Part shown: positions 7,949 to 16,803 of the stretch, one piece after another
Numbering within the stretch: the stretch's first letter is position 1
Layout of the letters: each line of letters starts with the position of its first letter
Assembly (NCBI GenBank): GCA_028818225.1
Contig: JAPPOG010000061.1
Coordinates: 31,163 to 95,162 of the forward strand
Origin: Gammaproteobacteria bacterium
GTDB taxonomy: Bacteria; Pseudomonadota; Gammaproteobacteria; Pseudomonadales; Pseudohongiellaceae
DNA: 64,000 bases
Direction of reading: 5' to 3'
Notes under the pieces: model-generated
Database searches by the model: none
Told to the model about the DNA's origin: nothing
What the model saw: only the letters and a program-made list of their open reading frames with translations
Made by a program: the position numbers and the translations under genes

Positions 7949-9526
7949 ATGACCAACCCCACTGAAACTGATGCCTGGAAAGGGCTCCAATACCATTGCG
8001 CTGATTTCAAGCGCGATGATTTCCGCCTCGCGCAACTTTTTGAGAACCAGGATCGATTCTCGCAATTTTCTATACAGCATGAAAATCTGCTATTGGATTA
8101 CTCGAAGAATTTTGCAAGCAGAGAATCCATTAAAACTCTGATTCAACTCGCTCAGGAGATGGACGTACCTGAAGCAATCAATGCCATGTTTGCTGGAGAG
8201 AAAATAAATACAACTGAAGATCGAGCGGCTTTGCATACTGCCTTAAGAATTCCCGTGGAAGAAAACTCGAATCCGGAAATTATAGATTGCCTCCGGCGGA
8301 TGGATGCATTCGTTGCTGCAATTCATTCTGGAGAGTGGCAAGGCTATTCTGGCGAGAAAATTACTGATATCGTAAATATTGGCATTGGAGGCTCAGATCT
8401 AGGCCCCGCATTTGTTAATGAAGCCTTATCGGCCTGCGCTATCAATGAGCTCACCCTGCATTTCGTTTCCAATATTGACCCAGCCCATCTCGATGACTTG
8501 CTTGTTACTCTTAATCCAGCAACAACACTCTTTATAGTCTCATCCAAGTCATTCTCAACACTCGAGACAAAAGAGAATGCCGAGGCGGCCAGAAAATGGT
8601 TACTTGCTCATAACGAGTCTATTTCTTCAGTAGAGAAACATTTCATTGCTGTGACCAGTAATTTAGATGCTGCTACAGATTTTGGAATAGCCTCAACCAA
8701 TCTTTTCCCCATGTGGGACTGGGTAGGTGGTCGTTTTTCCCTCTGGTCGGCGATCGGCCTTCCTGTCGCCCTGGCGATTGGCATGGAAAACTTTCGTTCA
8801 TTACTCGACGGCGCCTACTCCATGGACAAACACTTTCAAACCGCAGAACTTGGAAAAAATATTCCTGTCATGATGGCATTGCTATCGGTTTGGTACACAG
8901 CTTTCTTCGATGCCCATAGCCATGCAGTAATTCCCTATAGTCAAAAACTTGAACAGTTCCCTAAATACCTGCAGCAACTAACTATGGAAAGCCTCGGCAA
9001 AAGTGTGAGCAATGATAACGAAACCGTTTCAACTAAAACCGGGAATGTTCTCTGGGGCTCTGCCGGCACAAATTGCCAACACTCGTTTTTCCAATTGCTA
9101 CATCAGGGCACCGAACTCATTCCTATCGATTTCATTAGTGTAATAAAGCCGACCAGTGATGGGAGCAATGCTTTTCGAAGGCATAATCAACTGCTGGCAA
9201 ATTCACTGGGGCAGAGTCTCGCACTAATGCATGGTAATAGTGCATCACCTGATCCTCACAGGCGAATTATCGGAAATAAACCTAGCAATACACTACTAAT
9301 CGATGAGCTTAATCCCTACAACCTGGGCAGCCTGATTGCGATTTATGAACACAAAACCTATGTACAAAGCGTAATTTGGAATATAAATGCCTTCGATCAA
9401 TGGGGAGTCGAGTTGGGCAAGAAACAAGCGGCGCTACTTTTTAATGCCTTGGAAAGCGAATCGGTTGATTTTGATCTGGACAATTCCACCCTCGGGCTCA
9501 TCGAACACATTAAGAATCAACGTTAG
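7949..9526 (+). CDS. pgi: Glucose-6-phosphate isomerase
   Basis: Cytoplasmic enzyme interconverting glucose-6-phosphate and fructose-6-phosphate. The 525-residue length is slightly below the E. coli form. Recognised by IGIGGSDLGPAF near residue 147, the sugar-phosphate-binding segment VSSKSFSTLETKEN, WDWVGGRFSLWS near 258, the catalytic region QQLTMESLGKS, WGSAGTNCQHSFFQLLHQGT containing the active-site His, and the C-terminal KKQAALL lysine region. It begins 5 bases after the hydroxylase gene and is followed 9 bases later by the RimB-RimK fusion gene. Confidence 0.97.
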   Translation: MTNPTETDAWKGLQYHCADFKRDDFRLAQLFENQDRFSQFSIQHENLLLDYSKNFASRESIKTLIQLAQEMDVPEAINAMFAGEKINTTEDRAALHTALRIPVEENSNPEIIDCLRRMDAFVAAIHSGEWQGYSGEKITDIVNIGIGGSDLGPAFVNEALSACAINELTLHFVSNIDPAHLDDLLVTLNPATTLFIVSSKSFSTLETKENAEAARKWLLAHNESISSVEKHFIAVTSNLDAATDFGIASTNLFPMWDWVGGRFSLWSAIGLPVALAIGMENFRSLLDGAYSMDKHFQTAELGKNIPVMMALLSVWYTAFFDAHSHAVIPYSQKLEQFPKYLQQLTMESLGKSVSNDNETVSTKTGNVLWGSAGTNCQHSFFQLLHQGTELIPIDFISVIKPTSDGSNAFRRHNQLLANSLGQSLALMHGNSASPDPHRRIIGNKPSNTLLIDELNPYNLGSLIAIYEHKTYVQSVIWNINAFDQWGVELGKKQAALLFNALESESVDFDLDNSTLGLIEHIKNQR

Positions 9527-9535
9527 AAAACAAAA

Positions 9536-10924
9536 ATGAACAACCCGAGCGAAAAAATTATTGTAGGAAGCGAAGAATGGGTATCTATGCCGATGCTGGG
9601 CATACCATTAATCAAAGTTCGCGTAGATTCAGGCGCAAAAACTTCTTCTCTTCATGCGTTCAATATCAAGGGTTTCAAGCGCAGTGGTGCGCCCTGGGTA
9701 TCATTCGAAGTCCATCCTTTACAAAATAATCGCCGCATTATTACCAGGCACGAAACAGAAGTAATAGATCGGAGAACCGTACGTAGTTCGAGTGGTGTGT
9801 CAGAAAAAAGGTATGTGATTAGAGTTCTACTGCAGCTAGCCGGCCAAAGCTGGGACATTGAAGTCACTCTTACGAACAGGGATGCCATGGGCTACAGAAT
9901 GCTGCTCGGGCGAGAGGCGATGGAAGGAAGAATTCTTGTCGATCCTTCATCGAACTTTCTTTGTGGTGAATACTCAACAGAGGATATCCATGAACAATAT
10001 GGTCACACACCTCCGCCTATTGATGGTTTGAATATTGGGTTATTAGCAAGCAATCCGGAACTCTACAGTAATAAGCGTATCTTGGAAGCGGGCGAAGAAA
10101 GAGGTCACCGGATTCGTTTCTATGACATAAAACAGTGTTACATGAAGCTGGATGCCGTAAATCCAGAAATACACTACAGAGGAGGAAGAATCCTAAACGA
10201 TCTCGATGCTGTTATACCAAGAGTTAAACCCAGTATTACCTTTTATGGTTGCGCCTTGGTAAGACATTTCGAAAGCATTGGAGTTTATGCGCTAAACTCT
10301 TCACAGGCTATTACCGGCGCAAGGGATAAACTTTATTCAATGCAGGTATTACTGCAGAATGGTTTGGATATTCCTGTTAGTGGTTTTGCGAATTCGCCAA
10401 TCGATACTGCCGACCTGATTGACATGGTGGATGGAGCACCGTTAATCGTTAAACTACTCCAGGGTACCCAGGGACAAGGGGTTGTCCTCGCCGAGACCAA
10501 GAAAGCATCCGAATCAGTTATTAATGCGTTCAAATCTCTTCGCGCCAATTTGCTGGTACAGGAATTTATCAAGGAAGCCGATGGGACAGACCTGCGGCTC
10601 TTTGTTGTCGATGGCAAAGTTGTTGCGGCAATGCAAAGAAAAGCTGCTGCTGGCGAGTTCAGGGCAAATATTCACAGGGGAGGGAGCGCGACCCTGATCA
10701 AGCCTTCAGTGACAGAGAGAAGAATGGCCACCAAGGCAGCGCGAGTCCTGGGCCTAAAAGTTGCCGGCGTAGATATAATTCGTTCAGAAAAAGGACCCTT
10801 GCTGCTGGAAGTAAATTCTTCACCGGGCCTGGAAGCCATTGAAGATGCTACTGGAAAAGACTTGGCTGGCATCATGATTAGTGCTATTGAAAAGCAATTA
10901 GGCTGGAAAAGGCCTTTGCCCTAG
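9536..10924 (+). CDS. RimB-type protease domain fused to RimK-type ATP-grasp ligase
   Basis: A 462-residue two-domain protein. Residues about 1-145 match the retropepsin-like 'ATP-dependent zinc protease' family (RimB/DUF785), with the aspartate motif VDSGAKTSSLHA at 30-41 and MLLGREAM near 121. Residues about 160-455 form a RimK-type ligase: the pre-ATP-grasp RVKPSITFYG region, the ATP-grasp loop LLQGTQGQGVV, VQEFIKEADGTDLRLFVV and the Mg-binding LEVNSSPGLE. RimK adds glutamate residues to the C-terminus of ribosomal protein S6, and RimB-type proteins trim them. Fusion suggests one polypeptide carrying both activities. It is located 9 bases after pgi and 12 bases before a GNAT gene. Confidence 0.87.
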   Translation: MNNPSEKIIVGSEEWVSMPMLGIPLIKVRVDSGAKTSSLHAFNIKGFKRSGAPWVSFEVHPLQNNRRIITRHETEVIDRRTVRSSSGVSEKRYVIRVLLQLAGQSWDIEVTLTNRDAMGYRMLLGREAMEGRILVDPSSNFLCGEYSTEDIHEQYGHTPPPIDGLNIGLLASNPELYSNKRILEAGEERGHRIRFYDIKQCYMKLDAVNPEIHYRGGRILNDLDAVIPRVKPSITFYGCALVRHFESIGVYALNSSQAITGARDKLYSMQVLLQNGLDIPVSGFANSPIDTADLIDMVDGAPLIVKLLQGTQGQGVVLAETKKASESVINAFKSLRANLLVQEFIKEADGTDLRLFVVDGKVVAAMQRKAAAGEFRANIHRGGSATLIKPSVTERRMATKAARVLGLKVAGVDIIRSEKGPLLLEVNSSPGLEAIEDATGKDLAGIMISAIEKQLGWKRPLP

Positions 10925-10936
10925 CAGGCAAATTCA

Positions 10937-11377
10937 ATGCATCAAAACATTGTCTGGCGTAATGGCACAACTAACGATGAAGAATGGATGTTTGCTTTAT
11001 TCAAGCGCACCATGCAGCATTATATTGAATCAGCATTCGGCTGGGATGAACTGCTACAAAAAGAAAGCTTTATTACCGCGCTGCCAATCAAGCAATTCCA
11101 GATACTCGCATTAGATAATAATCCCATTGGCGCCTACCACATCAGCGCTAAACCAGATCACCTGGTACTGGATATGATCCTGGTGGAACCGGAATTCCAG
11201 GGTCAGGGCTGGGGAAAGTCTTTATTGAACCGGGTGAAAACCGAATCCCTCAAACTAAACAAGCCGGTCCAATTAAGCGTATTAAAGTCGAATCCTGCCA
11301 TAGATTTCCACCTGAAAGAAGGATTCGAGAGGTTCGACTCTGACTCTCACAGCATAAAAATGTTGTGGCGTGGCTAA
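10937..11377 (+). CDS. GNAT family N-acetyltransferase
   Basis: A 146-residue GNAT-fold enzyme using acetyl-CoA to acetylate an unknown amine. The acetyl-CoA pyrophosphate loop is at 88-93 (QGQGWG) after the beta-4 segment LDMILVEPEF. A C-terminal beta-strand region (FHLKEGFERF) follows. It starts with ATG 12 bases after the RimB-RimK fusion gene, so it is probably the last gene of the pgi-containing run. Confidence 0.8.
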   Translation: MHQNIVWRNGTTNDEEWMFALFKRTMQHYIESAFGWDELLQKESFITALPIKQFQILALDNNPIGAYHISAKPDHLVLDMILVEPEFQGQGWGKSLLNRVKTESLKLNKPVQLSVLKSNPAIDFHLKEGFERFDSDSHSIKMLWRG

Positions 11378-11839
11378 GCAGTCCGTTGCAGTTCAGCGCA
11401 CCCTGTCTAATTGCTGAATACTAATTATCTCGATTGGACAAATCCAAATTTGTCATGCTGAGTAAGCCTTATTGTAATTTTAGTTACCGTTTGCATGCAG
11501 ACTTCTTTGCCAGTACTTCTTGCAATCAGCTTTTATGTAATAACATGCCTGCCCCTTTCGAAATTTATTGGGACCCACTAACAGACTACCTAAAGCAAAT
11601 AATTTTTTTGTTTATTGTTTACACATGCTTCACGCTCAGTACCATTCGATGATTAAAACATTGCGAGCTCACCGGAATAGATGCTGAAGTCTTTTTGCCA
11701 GTTGTCCCTCATCCAAAGAAAGGCGCGCCGATAGCTTAGCGACGGCTTTCACAACCACAAAGGCATAAAATGCGCAGTGGTGACGGCACCTAAAAACGTA
11801 CATCGCCACTGAAACGTCCGCCAGTTTAAATCCGATTAC
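11378..11839. other. Intergenic stretch without a convincing gene
   Basis: These 462 bases lie between two convergent genes. The only open frames are short with poor starts and no recognisable motif. A 9-bp stem with one G-T pair (11775-11783 with 11803-11811, CAGTGGTGA / TCGCCACTG) is the only structure I see. It lacks a T-tract, so I do not call it a terminator. Confidence 0.5.
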
Positions 11840-12190
11840 TTATGAATTAGCAGAACCCTGGTACATTTCGTTGAATGTGTAGACGAATGCTCGAATCTTA
11901 TTGCCATCTGCTAATTCCACTTCAGCAAGCTCCCGCTTGTAAGCATCACCTTCAAACTCATCCAATACATGCCAATAACTGGCCAATTGCGCAGAGCGAA
12001 AAATTTGTCCCTTAATTATGTCTCCTTCTGCATCGAGAATTATCACGGGAAAACCTGATACAGCTCCCCATCCCGCTGTATGCAGTGTGCCCCGAATGGT
12101 GGCGGGCTCCCATGTCCCGTCTAAATCAGCCAGGACATGTTCGTTTGGTTTTCCGGGCGCCAGCGTCCCATAGACAAAGAGTCTGTTCAT
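11840..12190 (-). CDS. Gamma-glutamylcyclotransferase family protein
   Basis: A 116-residue cytoplasmic protein of the GGCT/AIG2-like fold. The family start FVYGTLAPGK lies at 6-14 and the acidic segment LDEFEGDAY at about 76-84 supplies the likely catalytic Glu. Such enzymes cyclise gamma-glutamyl amino compounds to 5-oxoproline and the free amine, or act on gamma-glutamyl-amine linkages; the substrate is unknown. It is the last gene of a tightly spaced minus-strand series, 12 bases after the DUF2277 gene. Confidence 0.88.
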   Translation of the reverse strand: MNRLFVYGTLAPGKPNEHVLADLDGTWEPATIRGTLHTAGWGAVSGFPVIILDAEGDIIKGQIFRSAQLASYWHVLDEFEGDAYKRELAEVELADGNKIRAFVYTFNEMYQGSANS

Positions 12191-12202
12191 GCCTGCAGAA
12201 TT

Positions 12203-12487
12203 TCAGGTAGCCGAAATAGAGCCGCCGAAACGTTGGGCGGCCCGTGCTCTGGCTTTTGCTCGCTCCGCTTCGCGATTCTTTGGAGGCGCACTGGTTGTAA
12301 GGCTTGCCAGGAGCTTTCTTGTAGAGAGCTCGATTTCATCAATGGCTTCATCGAATGACGATTCATTTGCTTTGGATGGCTTGTTGGAGCCACTGACTTT
12401 TCTTACATATTGAGTCGCTGCCGCACGAATCTCATCGTCAGTCGCCGGTGGGTCAAAATTGAACAGGATACGAATGTTTCTGCACAT
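12203..12487 (-). CDS. DUF2277 domain protein
   Basis: A 94-residue protein that begins MCRNIRILFNFDPPAT, the characteristic start of the DUF2277 family. It has a basic, Ala/Arg-rich C-terminus (about 68-90) and no signal peptide or membrane segment. Family function is unknown. It lies between the broken GNAT gene (9 bases upstream) and the GGCT-like gene (12 bases downstream), consistent with a shared transcript. Confidence 0.85.
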   Translation of the reverse strand: MCRNIRILFNFDPPATDDEIRAAATQYVRKVSGSNKPSKANESSFDEAIDEIELSTRKLLASLTTSAPPKNREAERAKARARAAQRFGGSISAT

Positions 12488-12496
12488 AATATTCCC

Positions 12497-12904
12497 CTAA
12501 GTTTTCTCGTAAACCATTCCCTCTGAGGCAGGACGAGTAAGTTTAAAACCAAACTTCTCATAAAGCTCAGGTACATCAGCCATGAGATCGATATATGAAC
12601 CGGGATAGGCAGCTTGATCAATGAAATTCATTATGGAATGCATAATTTTGGAACCCAGACCCTGCCTTTAATGTTCAGGATCGACCGCAACATCCACTAT
12701 TTCAAAATTAATGGCACCGTCTCCAACTACTCTCCCCATGCCGACAGTTTTTTCACCGCACACTATTTGTACTCCAAACAAACTATTCGGCAATCCCTTT
12801 TCCACTGCCTCTCTGGGTCTTGGAGATAATCCACTTACATCTCGTAGTCGCATGAAATCATCTACCGAAGCTACTTCTTCCACAACATCATACATCTTGA
12901 GCAT
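12497..12904 (-). pseudogene. GNAT acetyltransferase gene interrupted by one in-frame stop
   Basis: Reading from ATG 12904 (or a second ATG at 12895), 78 residues of a GNAT enzyme run to DVAVDPEH, then TAA (12670-12668). The same frame then continues without another stop for 56 residues (RQGLGSKIM..., YIDLMADVPELYEKFGFKL...) to TAG at 12497-12499. The stop falls exactly in the acetyl-CoA-binding motif, where a residue such as Gln (CAA) is expected before RQGLG, so a single C-to-T change explains it. The start overlaps the membrane-protein gene by about 17 bases. Alternatives are a sequencing error or stop read-through. Confidence 0.85.
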
Positions 12905-13286
12905 TCCCCTGTGCTTGTCTCTCTGCTACATAAGCGCCCAGCGTTCCGGCAACGATTCTTCCCGTATTCGATACCAGAAAAATTATTTCGAAAGCAGCAC
13001 TACTACTTAAGAGTATGCTCACATCGAGAATTGCTACCAGTAAGCCCAATAAAATTCCATTGGGAATCCTGGAACGATCCAGATTCCGGGTCAATATATA
13101 GGCGCCCAAGAAGCAGAACAGGAATCCAGCAATAGGTCCTACCCAGTATCCCAGTTCCGCTGCGAAAACCTGCGCCTGCTCAGGATCAGATGGACCAACT
13201 ATGGCCACCATAATTATCAGTACCAAAACGCTGATGATTTCGATAGCTAGCGCACCAACTACGAGTTGTAAGTATTTAATATCCAT
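12888..13286 (-). CDS. Small four-helix membrane protein, unknown function
   Basis: A 132-residue protein with four predicted membrane segments (about 6-30, 44-66, 76-96 and 99-121) and short polar ends. I do not recognise the family. A small charged loop (RNLDRSRIPNG, 67-77) joins helices 2 and 3. It lies 20 bases after the PhzF-like gene and overlaps the start of the GNAT pseudogene, so it is part of the same minus-strand run. Confidence 0.7.
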   Translation of the reverse strand: MDIKYLQLVVGALAIEIISVLVLIIMVAIVGPSDPEQAQVFAAELGYWVGPIAGFLFCFLGAYILTRNLDRSRIPNGILLGLLVAILDVSILLSSSAAFEIIFLVSNTGRIVAGTLGAYVAERQAQGNAQDV

Positions 13287-13306
13287 GGGTCGACATATTC
13301 TCGCCT

Positions 13307-14092
13307 TTAATCTCGAATCTCAATTTCACCTTCCAGGTATTTCACGGCAGTACCTGAGATTAAGACTCTATCACCTTGCAGCTCACAATGGACAACACCA
13401 CCTCGGGATGAAATTTGTTTTGCAATCATCTTTTCTTTACCTAATTGCTTGGCCCAATAGGGAATTAAATGAGTAAATGATGATCCGGTTACTGGATCTT
13501 CCAGGATAGCCAGCTTGGGAGCGAAAAATCTGGAAACAAAATCGTATTGTGCAGAAGGTGCAGTGGCGATCACGCCCCGCAGATCCAAGTGCTCCAGGTG
13601 CACTGCCTTGGGTTCAAGCCTTGCCAGATTCGCTTCAGATTGAAATACCGCCATATAGTCTTCATTGGCAAAACAGGTACCTGGTTCAGCGCCGAGTCCC
13701 AGTATTAGCTCTTGTGGTGTGTCGCATACAGTTGGCATTTGATTGGGGAAATCCATGCTTAACAAATCGCCGTTCTTTGTCACACTTAGTGGGCCCGACA
13801 GGGAATGAAAAAGGACTGTGTCTTTCTCATAGTGACGTTCATTAAACAAGACGAAGGCCGTTGCCAGCGTGGCATGGCCACATAGCTTTACCTCTGATTT
13901 CGGTGTAAACCAGCGAATATGGAATCCATTGTCGCCTGCAACATAGTACGCAGTTTCCGCCAGGTTGTTCTCTGCAGCGATTTGCTGCAATGTATTATCT
14001 GGCAACCATTTATCAAGCGGAACTATCGCCGCCGGATTTCCTGTAAAAGTTTTTTCTGCAAAAGCATCGATCTGATACAACTTGAACTTCAC
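13307..14092 (-). CDS. PhzF family isomerase/epimerase-like protein
   Basis: A 261-residue protein of the diaminopimelate-epimerase-like fold, PhzF family. It begins KLYQIDAFAEKTFTGNPAAIV, and the catalytic Glu is E46 in NLAETAYY. HIRWFTPKSEVKLCGHAT and the C-terminal half with DPVTGSSFTHLIPYW and SSRGG complete the pattern. PhzF itself isomerises a phenazine precursor, but most family members have unknown substrates and no other phenazine genes are present. It overlaps the stop of the GyrI-like gene by 4 bases (ATGA), indicating translational coupling. Confidence 0.9.
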   Translation of the reverse strand: MKFKLYQIDAFAEKTFTGNPAAIVPLDKWLPDNTLQQIAAENNLAETAYYVAGDNGFHIRWFTPKSEVKLCGHATLATAFVLFNERHYEKDTVLFHSLSGPLSVTKNGDLLSMDFPNQMPTVCDTPQELILGLGAEPGTCFANEDYMAVFQSEANLARLEPKAVHLEHLDLRGVIATAPSAQYDFVSRFFAPKLAILEDPVTGSSFTHLIPYWAKQLGKEKMIAKQISSRGGVVHCELQGDRVLISGTAVKYLEGEIEIRD

Positions 14093-14562
14093 AATTCTGA
14101 TCTCACCTGTTCAATTATCTCTAAGTAAACATCTGTTATAAGCTGAGATTCATTCTCATGCGAATCACCGTATTCTTCGATTGATAGTTGGCCGCGATTA
14201 AGGGACATGTCCATACACCAACTGTGCAAGCTCGCATGTGCAGCAGGCAATTGCGAGTAAGAACCCTGGTGTCTGACCTGCGCCATACTTAGCGCTGGCA
14301 GTTCGGTGCAACGAATCTCACCGTCATTAACAAAGGGCTCCGCCACTGCAATACCAACTCGCATACGCATGCCATCATGGCGAAACTGATCATAGAGGAC
14401 AATGTTTCTGCCCACAGGAGATACTCGTGTAGTTTCTATCCAACTGCAGAGATGCTCATACATTTGCGGTATTTGTTCGGGTATTTCCTGCTGTGTAACG
14501 ACCAATTCCACAGTTGCGAGGGTACGAGCCGGCAAATGGATTATGCAAAATTCATCCGACAT
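14089..14562 (-). CDS. GyrI-like effector-binding domain protein
   Basis: A 157-residue protein with the SOUL/GyrI-like small-molecule-binding fold, seen in the effector domains of AraC/MerR-type regulators and in SbmC/GyrI. Pattern: LPARTLATVELVV at the start, FRHDGMRMRVGIAV in the middle, ALSMAQVRHQGSYSQLPAAHASLHSW, then YGDSHEN...TDVYLEI at the end. No DNA-binding domain is attached, so it probably binds a ligand or modulates a partner. It is the first gene of the minus-strand run down to 11840, 65 bases after manB. Confidence 0.8.
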   Translation of the reverse strand: MSDEFCIIHLPARTLATVELVVTQQEIPEQIPQMYEHLCSWIETTRVSPVGRNIVLYDQFRHDGMRMRVGIAVAEPFVNDGEIRCTELPALSMAQVRHQGSYSQLPAAHASLHSWCMDMSLNRGQLSIEEYGDSHENESQLITDVYLEIIEQVRSEL

Positions 14563-14627
14563 ACAGAGAATCCCTAAAAAGAACAGGATGCCTTTTGCAC
14601 AATACCTACTGGCCCGGGGAAAGGGAA

Positions 14628-15980
14628 TTAAGAACGGATCAGCGCTAGCAGTTCTTTTGTCTTCTCTGCCATTAAGGAGGTGTCTCCCCGGGACTCGACG
14701 TTGAGCCTGACAACTGGCTCGGTGTTAGACATGCGCAAATTGAATCTCCAGTCTGGATAACAAATAGAAAGCCCATCGGTGTGATCGATAGATTCTGCAA
14801 CTTCCGAGTATCTATTTTCAATAGATTTTAGTAACGCTGCCGGGTCTTCAATGGAGCTATTAATTTCACCGCTAGCCGGAAACGCAGCCATTCGCTCATT
14901 TACTAATTCGGACAGGGTTCTGTTTTGTTTTGACATGATTTCAAAAACTAATAACCAAGGCACCATTCCACTGTCACAGTAGAAAAAATCTCTGAAGTAG
15001 TGATGTGCACTCATTTCACCGCTGTAGATTGCATCTTCTTCGCGCATACGTTCCTTAATAAAAGCATGTCCAGTTTTACTACAGATAGCATTTCCACCTA
15101 ATTCGTCGGCAATCTCAATGGTGTTCCAGGTCAACCTGGGATCATAAATAACTTTCTCACCCGGGTGAGAAGAAAGAAAGGACTGAGCCAATAGACCTAC
15201 AATATAATATCCCTCAATAAATCTGCCGTCCTCGTCAAAAAAGAAACAGCGATCAAAATCACCATCCCATGCAATACCGACATCTGCACCATGCTTGTTG
15301 ATTGCGTTGATGGTCGGCTGTCTATTTTCTGGTAGTAATGGATTTGGCACACCATGAGGAAAACTACCATCTGCTTCATGATGAATTTTTATAAACTCAA
15401 ACGGTAGCTCAGTTTCTAGCAAATCGATTATTGGGCCAGCACATCCGTTACCTGCGTTGCAAACAACTTTTAAGGGCTTCAGGGACTTTTTATTCACATA
15501 ACTTAGTAAGTGTTCAATATAAGCTTGCTTGACATCCTCTCGGGTCAAATTGCCCTTCTTGTTTGGCGCTGCAAAATCGTTTTGCTCTGCTAATAGTTTA
15601 ATCTCATTGAGTCCGGTATCACCACTTATTGGCTTTGAATTCTCCCGAACAAATTTCATGCCATTGTAATCTTTAGGATTATGACTAGCTGTTACTACAA
15701 TGCCGCCGTCTACTTCAAGATGGGATGTAGCGAAGTAGATTTCCTCAGTCCCACATAATCCGATGCTAATTACATCTATACCCGAATCAGTTAAGCCGTT
15801 GCTAAGCGCATCACAAAGCGTTTCGCTGGTCAGGCGAATGTCATAGCCAACAACAACTTTTTTTGGTGAAAGAAATTGACCATAGGCACGCCCTATTCGG
15901 TAAGCAATATCTTCATTGAACTGGTCGGGTACACGGCCGCGGACGTCATAGGCCTTAAAACAAACTAGTTCTTCACTCAT
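14628..15980 (-). CDS. manB: Phosphomannomutase / phosphoglucomutase
   Basis: A 450-residue alpha-D-phosphohexomutase interconverting mannose-6-P and mannose-1-P (and probably glucose-1-P and glucose-6-P) in the cytoplasm. Features: substrate loop [10 protein letters not shown], phosphoserine loop [13 protein letters not shown] with S99, metal-binding WDGDFDRC, sugar loop GEMSAHHYF, and phosphate-binding [13 protein letters not shown]. The frame is open further upstream, but I place the start at ATG 15980: it aligns with family N-termini and overlaps the galU stop (ATGAGTGA), a translational-coupling arrangement. Last gene of manC-galU-manB. Confidence 0.92.
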   Translation of the reverse strand: MSEELVCFKAYDVRGRVPDQFNEDIAYRIGRAYGQFLSPKKVVVGYDIRLTSETLCDALSNGLTDSGIDVISIGLCGTEEIYFATSHLEVDGGIVVTASHNPKDYNGMKFVRENSKPISGDTGLNEIKLLAEQNDFAAPNKKGNLTREDVKQAYIEHLLSYVNKKSLKPLKVVCNAGNGCAGPIIDLLETELPFEFIKIHHEADGSFPHGVPNPLLPENRQPTINAINKHGADVGIAWDGDFDRCFFFDEDGRFIEGYYIVGLLAQSFLSSHPGEKVIYDPRLTWNTIEIADELGGNAICSKTGHAFIKERMREEDAIYSGEMSAHHYFRDFFYCDSGMVPWLLVFEIMSKQNRTLSELVNERMAAFPASGEINSSIEDPAALLKSIENRYSEVAESIDHTDGLSICYPDWRFNLRMSNTEPVVRLNVESRGDTSLMAEKTKELLALIRS

Positions 15981-16803
15981 AATTTCGCGATTTATAGGTA
16001 TGATTTGTTGCTTCAATGAATCCGTCGATACTTCCACAATCGAAACGACGACCATCAAATTTATAACCAATAACATTGCCAGCATGCGCCTGAGTTAATA
16101 GCGCATCGGTGAGTTGTATCTCGCCGCTCTTGCCCGGCGCAGTGTTTTCGAGAATCTGGAAAATATCGGGCGTCAATATATAACGTCCTATAATTGCCAG
16201 ATTGCTAGAAGCGGAATCAGGAGAGGGCTTCTCCACCATGTTACTTACCCGAAAGATCCCTTCCTCTGCTTCTTCACCCTCAATGACTCCATAGCGGGAA
16301 ATTTCTTCCATTGGAACTTCTTCAATGGCGACAATGGTGCATCGGTATTGATCATAAAGTCTTATCATTTGTGCAAGCACACCAGGGCCTTCTGTAACAC
16401 AATAGTCATCGGCCAGAATTACAGCGAAAGGGTTGTTACCGATTAAGCTCTGCCCCATCAGAATAGCATGACCCAAACCTTTCATTTCTGCCTGACGGGT
16501 ATAAGAGAATCTGCATTTGTCCCTGATATGGCGGGTACCATCCAGCAATGATTCTTGGTCACTTCCTGCAATCTGGTGTTCAAGTTCGTAACTAATATCA
16601 AAGTGATCTTCGATGGCACGCTTGCCGCGTCCCGTCACGATGGCCATGCCTGTGATACCCGCATCCATGGCTTCTTCAACGCCATATTGAATCAATGGTT
16701 TGGTGACAATAGGCAGCATCTCTTTCGGCATCGCTTTCGTTGCGGGCAAAAAACGCGTGCCATATCCAGCTGCGGGAAATAGGCATTTGGAGATTGCTGT
16801 CAT
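15973..16803 (-). CDS. galU: UTP--glucose-1-phosphate uridylyltransferase
   Basis: A 276-residue nucleotidyltransferase making UDP-glucose from glucose-1-P and UTP. The N-terminal signature [20 protein letters not shown] lies at 11-30, with [14 protein letters not shown] and VILADD segments following, and VEKPSP near 193. Its product feeds envelope polysaccharides and trehalose or nucleotide-sugar pathways. It overlaps manC by 4 bases (ATGA) and manB by 8 bases, so the three are one operon. Confidence 0.95.
   Translation of the reverse strand: MTAISKCLFPAAGYGTRFLPATKAMPKEMLPIVTKPLIQYGVEEAMDAGITGMAIVTGRGKRAIEDHFDISYELEHQIAGSDQESLLDGTRHIRDKCRFSYTRQAEMKGLGHAILMGQSLIGNNPFAVILADDYCVTEGPGVLAQMIRLYDQYRCTIVAIEEVPMEEISRYGVIEGEEAEEGIFRVSNMVEKPSPDSASSNLAIIGRYILTPDIFQILENTAPGKSGEIQLTDALLTQAHAGNVIGYKFDGRRFDCGSIDGFIEATNHTYKSRNYE

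Noticed and set aside
11434..11652. 72-codon plus-strand frame between the GNAT and GGCT-like genes
   Set aside because: Starts at TTG without a ribosome-binding site, and has no recognisable domain or conserved neighbours.
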